A DNA stretch of 64,000 nucleotides, taken from positions 109,215,568-109,279,567 of the forward strand of contig NC_034409.1 in assembly GCF_002078875.1 (NCBI RefSeq), written 5' to 3'. A program made the position numbers and the translations under genes. This stretch comes from Numida meleagris (lineage: Eukaryota; Chordata; Aves; Galliformes; Numididae). This document shows positions 14,285 to 24,445 of this stretch, piece after piece (within the stretch, counting starts at the first letter, position 1; the number at the start of each line of letters is the position of its first letter). The notes beneath the pieces were generated by a model, which was given only the letters and a program-made list of their open reading frames with translations, had not been told where the DNA came from and made no database searches.

Positions 14285-15032
14285 CAGGAAGTCCTCAGTG
14301 ACTGGACAAAGGGAAACATCTCTCCCATTTTAAAGAAAGAGAGAAAGGAAAACCCAGGGAACTACAGGCTGGTGAGCCTCACCTCTGTGCCTGGAAAGAT
14401 CATGGAGCAAATCCTCCTGGAAGGTATGGTAAGGCACGTGCAAGACAAGGAGGTGATCAAAGACAGCCAGCATGGCTTCACCAAGGGCAGGTAGTGGCTG
14501 ACCAATCTGACCTATGACAGAGTGACAGCATAGATGAACAAAGGACAGGCAACTGATATTGTTTACCTGGAGTTATGCAAGGTCTTTGACATGGACCCAC
14601 ACCACATCCTTACCTCTAAATTGGTGAAATATGGATTGGAAGGCTGGACTGTTTGGTGGATAAAAAAAATGTTTGAATGGTGGCAGCCAGAGGGTTGTTG
14701 TGAATGGCTCTATGACCAAGTGGAGGCCCGGTCATGACTGTTGTCCTCTAGGTGTCCATACTGGGACCGATGCTCTTCAACATCTTTATCAATGACATAG
14801 ACAGTGGGATCAAGTGTATCCACAAGTTTGCTGATGACATCAAGTTGACTGGTGCAGCTGACAAAGTAAAAGGAAGGGGTGTCATCCAGAGGAACCTGGA
14901 AAGGCTAGGCTGGAAGGGGCCCTGTACAGCCTGATCTGGTGGGTGGCAGACCTTCCCACAGCAGGGAGTTGGGACTAGTAATCTTTAATGTCCCTTCAAA
15001 CCTAAGCCATTCTATGATTCTGTGATTCTATA
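14285..15032 (+). mobile_element. CR1 LINE, reverse-transcriptase fragment joined to 3' end
   Basis: Translation in pieces gives CR1 reverse-transcriptase motifs in order: '[14 protein letters not shown]', '[18 protein letters not shown]', '[10 protein letters not shown]', then after breaks 'SILGPMLFNIFINDIDSG' and the catalytic-type box F-A-D-D at 14827-14838. The frame is interrupted by a stop (near 14492) and by frame shifts near 14.5 and 14.74 kb, so it is dead. After about 14910 it jumps straight to the CR1 3' UTR ('gatctggtgggtggcagacc') and ends with 'attctatgattctgtgattc'. The rest of pol, normally over 1 kb, is missing, which indicates an internal deletion. Confidence 0.93.
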
Positions 15033-17331
15033 GTTCTTTTGGAAGGAGGAGGGGCGGTTATATTTTGTTCTTTTACTTTTGTGCTTTCAATCATGTGTAA
15101 GTTCATTCAGACCACAAATGAGAGTGTCAGTTTGTAAGTCACCAGCCTGTGAGGTTAATTAACTGCTGATTAACTTCCACTTACTGCCAAACGTGGTCTT
15201 GAAGCTGAAGATGAAAAAGTAAACGCAGGTTTTTTGTTGTTGTTGTTGTGAAATTTAGTCCAACATCTGCAGATTTTCCTGCATTTGAAATTGTTGCTGT
15301 GGTAGAAAACAGATGAGCACTACTTAGCAGAAATACCACTGTTTGACATGTAATTGATAATTACTGAGTATTTAATGTATGCTTAGCACTCAACAAGTAA
15401 CTAATAAGGATATTCTCTCCCCCAGAGACACAAACAAAACAAACCTATGCTGTACCTGTTAGAACTTCAGAAGCATAATTTTCAGTAAGGACAGTGAGTT
15501 ATCTACTGTCTCCTGACAGATTTCATCCAGGAGCTGCTTAGCATGGCTTTTGTCTTGGACATAGCAGGTCATTTATGTGAGCAACCAGATATGTGAGCCA
15601 CTTTCCTTCTCATAGATAAACAGAGACAAGTGGACATGGCAGCTGAATGACCAGAGGGACAATGCCTTTAGTTTAAAAAGCAGGTGTTGGCTAAATTAAA
15701 AAGCATTGTTCTGGTTTGTCTTTTTAAGGTAAGTGCAGTGCGAGAGTGTGGGTGGCATTTCACCCCACAGCTTCAAGCAAGTGAAGATCATGGTGAGCTC
15801 TGCCATCATCCACACTGGGTGACTATGACAAAGGAGGCAGAGAGCCCATACAGACATGGTTGGTGAGAAAAGCCCAGGGTTGCCTAAAGAGGCAAAAAAA
15901 TGTAAGCACTGAATATGAGAGGAAAATGTTCAGGAAAACTCATGTCCCAAGGATCTGAGTGATCTGATCCTAAGTGGATCAATTTTTTATCCTGTTAGCC
16001 AAACCTGGCTCTGCAGCAAGGCAAGCCAAAGAATGTCTCCTTTATTGTTTCCATGATGCTTACTCATCTACAAGCCATTCCTCTTTTAGATTATTCTATT
16101 TTTAAGGCATAATTTCCATCTGTTCTTTGATCTAATACTACATAAGACATTTAGTTAATAACATCATCCATCAAATACCAACTTTCCTTTAGAGTTCAAA
16201 CACAATCGACACAGGACCCCGTCCATCTGCTGGCCAGTGCCTCTGAACAGATCCAGCTTGTGAATGGCCAGCTATGTCGCCTATTTTTTAATTAACCAGC
16301 TAAGGTCTGTTCTTCCTTGTGTTCCGTGCTGCCTCGGGATGACTAGGGGGCACTCCAAAGGGAAGGAAAAAATGCTCCACTGTGGGAGCCAAAAAAGAGG
16401 TTCAGTGCATCCAGAGCCATGCACAGGCAAAAGTGTTTGGGATGCTCTCGTTGTAAGTAGGTTTCTCCACTGGATGGAGTCTGCCAGCCTTCCAGGGCAC
16501 TCATTTTTGTATAAAAGACAATATTTGTGTAAAAGGTTTGAAGGAAAGCATTTTCAAACGTTGACATTCTACAGAGGAAAGTGGATAGAGAAGAAAGAAT
16601 GTTAGCTCGACATCTTAAGTAACTCAGCCTCTGAGAGCACAGGAGGGTCTATTTGAGAGAAATTTCAGAATTTTGGGGCAGATCATTTGAAGTGCCTGAA
16701 TTGCAGATTTGCACACAAATATTGATACAGAAAACGCTTGTCTTCTTACTCAACTGGGAGGCCTGAGAATGTCAGATGATTTAAGTGACCAATTGCAGTA
16801 AAGCAGCACAGCTTGAATTTAGGATATCTGAGATCAATCACAGTTTACATAAAATCTAAAAAAAATTCTCAGAAAAAAAAAGAGATTAATGAGTAACCCA
16901 GTGAAAAAGCAGTTTCCTTATGGATATTTTCCTAGCGCAAATATATATAAAATATTTTAATTATTATTTTCAGATTATTTTCTTAGCTCTAATTACCTCA
17001 CTGCACAGTGGTTTGCTTTGTCTTGCACACAGCACATTTATTTAGAATGGAATTTTATTCAGGACTTGTATTCCACTGTCTTACATATGCCCTTGCATAC
17101 ATCTCTCCAGATCTGAAACAATAACAACAACAACAAAAGCCTACATTTCCTTCCATTCCCTGGCTTGCCAATAATAAGAAGTCCCTGCAGAGGGGAGCTT
17201 GACTGGTAGTGTTTTGTGATTTCTCAGATAACAAGAGCTTTGCATTTCTGTGGAATTCCCATTTGCCAGTGAGCTGCTGCCGCCGCTGCCCTGATTGATA
17301 TATGACTGCAATGGCACTTTTCCATTTGACA
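15033..17331. other. Upstream flank of NDP, no gene recognised
   Basis: This is AT-rich DNA leading to the NDP promoter region, with a short (TTG)n run near 15230-15250 and an (AAC)n run near 17117-17137. An open frame at 16264-16605 (113 codons) has no recognisable domain. Proximal regulatory elements of NDP would be expected near the right end of this stretch, but none can be named. Confidence 0.55.
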
Positions 17332-17397
17332 TTCTCTCTCCCTCTCTCTCCCTCTCTCTTAAACAGCCCTAACTTTTGTGTGTTGCAAATATAAAAG
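17332..17397 (+). promoter_or_regulatory. NDP: NDP candidate promoter/5' leader: CT tract and TATA box
   Basis: A near-pure CT tract occupies 17332-17360. It is followed by a perfect TATAAAAG at 17390-17397. A non-translated CT dinucleotide repeat in exon 1 of human NDP has been described as affecting expression, so a CT tract at the matching place supports this being the NDP 5' region. If the TATA box is used, transcription would start near 17420 and leave the CT tract outside the RNA. If the human arrangement holds, the exon begins upstream of the CT tract instead. The sequence alone does not decide this. Confidence 0.55.
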
Positions 17398-17419
17398 GCA
17401 AACCATGTGACAGAGGGAC

Positions 17420-17508
17420 AGAAGAACAAAAGCATTTGGAAGTAACAGGACCTCTTTTTAGCTCTCCGAAGAGCTGGAGGGAAGGAAGGAGCAGAGCATT
17501 TGCTGAAG
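17420..17508 (+). other. NDP: Candidate NDP non-coding exon 1 (version A)
   Basis: This is the proposed first, untranslated exon. The right edge is a strong splice donor, GAAG|GTAAGC, with the exon ending at 17508. The left edge is only a guess, about 25-30 bases past TATAAAAG; it could lie upstream of the CT tract near 17.3 kb. Human NDP has a non-coding first exon separated from the start-codon exon by an intron of roughly 10-15 kb, and the distance here to exon 2 (about 11 kb) fits. A second candidate first exon lies about 1 kb downstream. Confidence 0.5.
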
Positions 17509-18162
17509 GTAAGCACACAAAGAAGAGTTTCCTCCAGGTTTTGAGTGTTTCATGGGCTTAAACTGAACACTTAGTCCCTTTATCTGACAAACACACGTTC
17601 TCTGTGTGCTGGCTTTTAAATAAAATGTGATACTGTAGACTGGGCACAGCTCTAGTACCTGCCTCCTTATCCTTGTGTCTTTAGATCTGCCTTCTGCCTG
17701 AAAGATGCCTGTAAGCAAGCAGAGAGGTAGCACAGTCTGAGCAACTTGCTTAAACTTCTATTTTTGTGAGTGTGCTGGGTTCCTGTTTGCGTCTCTGTGC
17801 TGGCTGTCACTGTATGGCTTGGAGTGAATGGACGAGCTGGGTGCTGTCCCGTTTGCTGCTATCGCCATCACTGGCTATGTCCCACTGCAGTAGGGCTCTA
17901 TGGATGCAGGCAAGCCTGCTACTTTAAAACTGAGCTGTTTGCTTTTATTGCTACTTCTGCACATCCTTCTCTTGCCAGTCATCTGCTGGAGCACTCAGAA
18001 TAATTAAAAACAACAGGCAGTATTTATTTCTAGCTTAGTGTGTCACGCTCTGTGGGAGCACCCTTAATTTGCACGTCATTATTTTTCCAAACTTCTGGGA
18101 AGCTTTACTACAGACTGGACAGCACTGGCTATGGATTAAGCTAGATTTCATACCCATCCTTG

Positions 18163-18250
18163 ATTGGCTGAAGCCTGTGAGGGAAGCCGTGGCGTTTGCC
18201 TTTGCTGTAGCCCCGCAGGGTATATTTAGTAGGTAGCCGGCCCTCGGCAC
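18163..18250 (+). promoter_or_regulatory. Candidate CpG-rich promoter with CCAAT and TATA-like boxes
   Basis: An inverted CCAAT box (ATTGG, 18163-18167) lies about 55 bases before a TATA-like box (TATATTTA, 18221-18228). These lead into a block of strongly raised GC and CpG (about 18237-18390), unlike the AT-rich surroundings. The spacing suits transcription starting near 18250 on the + strand. It could be an alternative NDP promoter, or the core of one CpG island serving the whole gene. Confidence 0.5.
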
Positions 18251-18546
18251 GACGCGCCGTGCGTGTGGCCGTGCGGGCGGTCGCTGGGGCGGGAGGATGC
18301 TGCGCGGAACCCCCGGCCGCCCGCTGCGGGACGGGGAGGCTCTCGGCACCCTGAAATCCCGGCGTGCCGGGGCATCGTGTCGCTGTGCAGCGGTGTCAGG
18401 GGACAAGCATGGCTGTTCTCTGTCTCTCAGGGAGAAAGGAAGGGTTTTGCTGTTATGAGGCAGCGTAAGTACAGTCCTCAGGAGTGGATAGTGCCCTGAG
18501 AGATCCCCGCCGAGGAGGAAAGCCCCGTCTCTCTGCTGAGACTCAG
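18250..18546 (+). other. NDP: Candidate alternative first exon of NDP (version B)
   Basis: This CpG-rich segment lies downstream of the CCAAT/TATA-like pair and ends in a strong donor, ACTCAG|GTAAGA (exon end 18546). It has no convincing coding frame: the open frame across it begins at a GTG, not an ATG. If transcribed it would splice to NDP exon 2 about 10 kb downstream. A poly-A run starts 47 bases after the donor. It is less certain than version A because nothing matches a known NDP leader feature. Confidence 0.4.
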
Positions 18547-18593
18547 GTAAGAGAATTCAACCTATAAAAGTCCAAATTAATGGGTTGAGTAGC

Positions 18594-18618
18594 AAAAAAA
18601 AAAAAAAAAAAAAAAAAA
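18594..18618 (+). repeat. Poly(A) run of 25
   Basis: There are 25 consecutive A bases immediately downstream of the 18546 splice donor. No retroelement body is recognisable directly upstream, so it is called only as a homopolymer. Its length is likely to be unstable and prone to sequencing error. Confidence 0.9.
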
Positions 18619-19007
18619 CCGAGTAACAAAGACAAACCATGTGAAGAGCAGTCTCAGTTTGTGCTGCATTAACTAAACGTTCCAGTGTCAGCGACTCAAG
18701 CTGAATGTGTGTTTGAGGCGATAATTTTCTTGTGACAGATACGATTTTGCAAGGCAGTGTGTGTGCACTGACTCCTGTGGGACTGTCAGGCAGATTTCTT
18801 ATCCTACCCCTTAAGCTGATTTAAATTTCTCCCACCGTGTCCCCATAATACATCCTATTTGTTTCTACCTCTGACTGATGGCATGACAAGTGACTTGCTA
18901 AAGTTTCTGCAGCTCTTTAGAGATGAAAAAACAAATTTTTTTTATTGGTAAACGTTACAGATTCTAAGGTTTTGTGACTGTCCTCGTCGCTGGGAGGTGA
19001 GGACTCT

Positions 19008-19062
19008 GCATACTTATGATCCTTATGGGTACTTTCCAACTCAGGTTATTCTATGATTCTAT
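19008..19062 (+). mobile_element. CR1 LINE, extreme 3' end
   Basis: Only the last part of the CR1 3' UTR remains: 'atgatccttatgggtacttt', 'ccaactcaggttattctatg' and a terminal 'attctatt'. It is on the + strand, within the predicted NDP intron 1. Confidence 0.82.
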
Positions 19063-22000
19063 TAAATGATTATTTAAAACCACCAGTGGGTACAAATTCA
19101 TTTCAAATCAGTTTCTCGCTGTAAAATTATTTCCTATTGGATGCAACCCATATATCTGGTGCAATGTGGATACAATAATCACAGTGCTGTGGTTATTTGT
19201 CCTTCCACCAAAGAAAATCTATGTTTTAGGACCTCTTTTCTTTTTCCTATTGAATTGCTAATGATGCTCAGTCTTGCCCAGACTGTGGGACCTTACTCAT
19301 ATCTGTGAGCAGTTATGCACATGAATAATTCCCTTGACTTAAATAGAACTATTTAATGAGTAATTACTCAGCTTGAATCAGAGGTTACCAATGTGACTTG
19401 TACCTTGACATTATTCATGCTGGAGCTATGCAATCTTATTTGTAATACTGGTATAAAAAGATACTTTAAGATTTTCCATTTAAAAGCAAATGGGGAAGGA
19501 ATAGAAGATGTTTCCAACTTACATAATAGGAAGAAATTTGATTTAGTTAAGGGATATAATTAGAGGCTACCACTGCTTCTTCCAATTACAAACTTGTTAT
19601 GGACAGCCTTGTGTAGAGTCAGCTGTAGCAGTGCCCCAGGTAGCCACCAAAGTGTGGCTGTTCTCAGCAACAGCCATTGATCCCAGCAGAACAACACCTC
19701 CCATGCCATAGAGGCTTGGGCAGCACATGTATGCTCGTTTGTTTGAGCTGCCAGTGCTGCAATATCTTTTGCCAGGGTAGTTGGGAGGTGAACCACCTTC
19801 TTGCAGGCTGGTGCCAATGCCTACAGTGACTTTTTTACAGAAATCTCTTGTGGAGTCAAGTTCATTCCCCATTTCCCTGAGGCTGCTGCTATCCCCTTCC
19901 CAATATGTCTGCTGCCGGATGCACTAGGAAGTCACCAAGGTTGTTCTTGGACCTGGGAGGGAGCTGAAGACCTATGGTGCAAAGCTTGTGTGAAGTCACT
20001 GAGACATATGTTTTTGCAACAAGTCTGGAAGATTGCTTATTTAATGAAAAGTAGAATTTTAAAAAGATCCTGTTTCTCCCAGCCACCACTATTGTAACTA
20101 CAATTACAACTATCAGATAATTATACTACAAATAGAACAAGTTCCTCTGCCTCTAATGTCCTGCTGAGTACCAGGAGTCACTTGCCTCTCTGAGATTTGG
20201 AAAAGGTTTGCTACGTGAGCCTGCACCACAGTGCCCTGTTATTTGAGTAATCACCTCTTGAGCGTGGCTGGAAGCGGCCACATCAAAGCAGAGCACAGAG
20301 ACCCTGGGGCAGGCAGCAATGGGGGAACTTGCTGCCATGAAGGATTTTTCCCTAGCCCCATCAACTGAGCTCTCATGCAGCCCTTCCCAAAACTCTTTAA
20401 AAATAAAACCCTTCAGACTGCAACCCTCCCATACATATCGAGTCCTTTTGCTGAGCCCTGCTCAACTTTTGCCCTCTGTGATATCTTGTTCCATTGGATC
20501 GCTGTGAGTTGTGTAAACACGTGTTTCTTTTCATCAGTGTTCAACATGCAGCGTCTCCACTCCTTGCCCTTCCCCACACCCTGATATCTTGGGATGGGGT
20601 GAGTAGCCGTGCCCGCTTCACCTTTTTTCCTGCTCTTTCCTTGCTTCCTACTCAACAGCCCTCTCACCAGCTTATTGGCAAGAGAAATACTGAATTGCTG
20701 CTGGGTTAGCTCAGCTGTCTGTCTCTGACCAAGAGCACCCCACTTTGCCCACACTTTGCTGCAGGCATACGAAGAGATGCTGCTGTCTCTGCTGGATATG
20801 ATCAGCTGTTATTTCCTTTTTATATGTGTCAGTGTGGAACATATTAAAATTTCTCAGCAGTGGTATGCATGGAATCCTTCTGATGCCCCACCTCTAACTT
20901 AGCCGAACAATAAAAGCAAGGTTGTAGTAAGCCTTTGAGCAGCTGGCGGTCTATATATTCCTTCTTTTTTCACATAATCTAATTCAGACCATTACCCGGG
21001 TAGCAGTGGCACTACCACTTTCATACACCATCAGTTCTTGTTCCCTTTGCTGGAATTTCACTGTGTGAATTTCACAGAGATCCCTCCTACCATGGGCAAT
21101 TCCAGCCTTTCTTCTGGTGTCCCAACATTTGGCTGCTGAAGCCATGGAGACAGCGCTCCCAGGAATTCCACTGCATTGCTATTCTTCAGCTTCTCTTTGT
21201 TATTTTTCTACCTGCATCAATCATTGTTATGGTTCACTCTTGTCACATTTTCATGCTCATTGTTACGGGGCTGCAGATGTCTGTTCAGCAGAGTGCAGGC
21301 AGCACAGGTTACATTGCCCTTTAAGACATGTGAGTTGAAGATCTGAGTTAATGCCTTAGCTCTGGTTTGGCAAAGGTTAAGCATACCATGGCAGTGACAA
21401 TCGCATTACTGTCATAGCAGCACAGCTCAAAGACAGTGGGACCTAGGGGAATGCTGTTAGATGACATAAAATTGCGACCACGAGCCAAATGTTTAGGTTC
21501 TGTAATTAATCGAGGTGCATGGATGTTAGTCTGAACTCCGCCTGTCTATAAAAGAAGAGAGGATTTTGCTGCAGGGAACATTTATTTCGGTCATGGGCTA
21601 TCTCCAGCATGCGTAGTACACTGCTGGTCCTGGTGGCAATTATGACTTTGCTTAATGTTAAAGAATAAGAAACTCATTCCTGCATCTAGTGATAACTACA
21701 GTTCTTCAGTAAATGCATTAAAGTAATCTCTAATCATCAGGCAAGTAGCATAATGAAAGCCAGAGAACCAGAAACGTCCACAGTTTTGTAGCACACTCCA
21801 ACAGGTAAGAGAACACATGCCCGAATGCCCTAGACCTCTCAGCAACTTGTAATTTGGCCAAGAGTCATTTTACCTTATGTTGGGTCATAAGACTAACACA
21901 GAGGTAATTACTGAAGCAGATCCTATAGCTAATGCTCAGCTGGGAATATTTGCTTGTGCCCAGTGGCCTCCACCCTGCTGGTTTCCTGCTGGGAGGGCTG

Positions 22001-22994
22001 GGAGCCTCTCGTATACAGCTTGGCTCTGGACTCAAGGGGCAATGCCATTCAGCACTGGATGAGCAAGTGCAAAGATGGATTCTTCCCTGTTTCCATCCCC
22101 AACTCAAGATCAGGACTGCTGTAAGACACAAGATTGAAGAAAGAATCCAAGGCTGGCATCACCTTGCCATTAAACAGTTCTGCCTGCTCTGGGGCTCATT
22201 AAAGACAGATCCTATGCGTGCCTCTAATCAATCTATTTAAAGTTTCCTAGAGACAGCAAAAAGAAAGAATAAAAATACAAGCACTCTTTTGTCTACTAGT
22301 AGCTATTCTTTGCAAGTGTATTAAAAACCATTCTCCATTTTTGTCCCTGCCTGTCTGCTGGCTGGGCGCCAGCCTGCAGCACCCACTAGACGTTGTTATT
22401 TCAACTGCCCAGCAGCACTGGTAGTTCTCCCCCCTCTCAGCTACCTGGAAGACTGAAAACACACTTGGAAACTTCAAAAGGGGAGCGAAACTCTGCTTGC
22501 TCGAGTGCCGTTCAGCTGGAATTGTTCCATCTCATGCTCCTGGTCCCCCCACCGTGCCCCCACTTGTGGGGCCCTGCACAGCAGCCACCAGAGCTCCCTG
22601 CTCCAGGGCCATCAGCAACCATGAGTTCTTCCTTTGCATGTGCTGCAATTACTGACTTATTGTTTCTCATGAATTACCATGGTCTTCCTATGCTATTTTT
22701 TTTTTAAGTCTGCTTACCGGCACACGTATTATTCTCCAGAAATACTAACACATTAGCGAAGCTTCAGAGCAGAAAATGAAATGTAGGCATTTCTCCACTA
22801 GTGTGTCTGACATTTCTGGCTGTCCAGAGCTGTTCATTTTCTCTTCTTGGGTTTTATGGGGCAATGCTCTGCAGCTGCTGACTGGCAGGCCATGGAGCGG
22901 AGCAGCCCTCAGTAAGACCAGAAGATGTGCTTCATTCCTATGGACATCCAGACAAAGAGGCTCAAGTCCCTTCTTCTGAGCCTGTTATGTATGC

Positions 22995-23141
22995 CCCATC
23001 CCTGAGGTGTTCAAGGCCAGGTTGAATAAGGCCCTAGGCAGCCTGACCTTGTGGGTGGCAACCCTGCCCATGGCAAGGGAGTTGCAACTGGATGGGTGAT
23101 GGGGTCTCTTCCAACCTAAGCCACTCTATGATTCTATGATT
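22995..23141 (+). mobile_element. CR1 LINE, 3' UTR fragment
   Basis: The CR1 3' part is clear: 'cccatccctgaggtgttcaa', 'ggccaggttgaataaggccc', a 'gtgggtggcaaccctgccca' block, 'ggtctcttccaacctaagcc' and a closing 'ctatgattctatgatt'. It lies on the + strand inside the predicted NDP intron 1. Confidence 0.92.
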
Positions 23142-23884
23142 TATTCTGTTTTCCTTTTTGTTATTTCCTTTCTTTCTCATGCTGGTAGCCAGGAACCTCC
23201 AGGCCTTTTCTTATTGAATTTCACAGAGCTGCACTGCTTTTATGTTGTGGGCACACACATCCCTAAGATGTGTGAGGCTAAGACCCTCAGGGTCCCCGTG
23301 GGCTCACTTCCCAGGCCAATGGCCACAGCATAGCCACTTTGCCACCTCTGTGGCAAAACAGAGAGAAGAAATCTGTCTGAGTGCTGCGTGGAGACATTTT
23401 TCTAACAATGCAATGGTCACAAAATACAAAAGCATTTTGAATGCATATATAGCAGGCCAACAACTTCATTAGTGGAAGATGGCTCCAGTGTAATAACACA
23501 ATGAGAAGAAAAGCACATTTATTAACAAAGCTAAAGCATACACAGGATCTTATAAAGTCTCCGAGCTGACAGCAAGCAGGATCAGGCAGAGCATGTTAGG
23601 TTGTCTCTACTACAAGATAAACAGTTCTATTAAATTGCTCAAATGATCACATCTATGATTTTGTCCCACAATAATGTTACCAAAGCAGTTCCTGGGAAAA
23701 GTGTGGAAGTTGGCATGGCCTGGAATCCATCAAAGTGCTGTGGAGCCTGGAGGAGGCCTAGGAGCAGATCATGTAATGTACCTGCTGCACATGGTTGCTC
23801 ATCCCCATCCCCCATCCCCATCTCCCTTCATGGCCCTTTTCATGGCAGTGAAGAGCTTAACCCTGCAGAACAAATCATAACAGT

Positions 23885-24445
23885 GGAATCATAGAATGTC
23901 TTGGATTGGAAGGGACCTTAAAGATCACCCAGTTCCAACTCTCCTGCTGTGGCCAGGGATACCTTCCACTAGACCAGGCTACCCAAAGCCCCATCCAGCC
24001 TGCCTCCAGGGATGGGGCACTCACAGCTTCTCTGGGCAGCCTGTGCAGGGCCTCACCACTCTCTGGGTAAAGAATTTCTGCCTAATGTCTAATCTAAATC
24101 TACCTTCTTTTCATTATCCCTTGTCCTAGCACTACATTCCCTGATAGATACTCCCTCCTCAGCTTTCCTCTAGGCCCACTTTAAGCACTGGAAGGCCACA
24201 ATGAAGACTACCCAGAGCCTTCTCTTCTTTAGGCTGAACAAGCCCAGCTCACTCAACCTTTCTTCACAGGAGAGGTGCTCCTGCCTGCTCAGCATCTTTG
24301 TGCCCTCCTCTGGACCCTCTCCAACAGCTCCACTCCTTGTGCTGGGGGCCCCAGGCCTGAATGTAGTACGCCAGGTGGGGCCTCACAAGGGCAGAGCAGG
24401 GGTGTACAATCACTTCCCTTGCCCTGCTGACCACCGCATAGCACA
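23885..24445 (-). mobile_element. CR1 LINE, 3' fragment, reverse orientation
   Basis: Reading from the left edge gives the reverse complement of a CR1 tail ('gaatcatagaatgtcttgga'), then the 3' UTR and the C-terminal pol region ('ttgaatgtagtacgcc'-type end near 24.37 kb). It is about 560 bases, opposite in orientation to NDP, and 5'-truncated. Short open frames across it are fragments of the pol C-terminus or their shadows. Confidence 0.93.

Noticed and set aside
16264..16605. 113-codon open frame about 1 kb upstream of the NDP promoter region
   Set aside because: No domain could be recognised, and the overlapping reverse frame is equally open. It is not treated as a gene.
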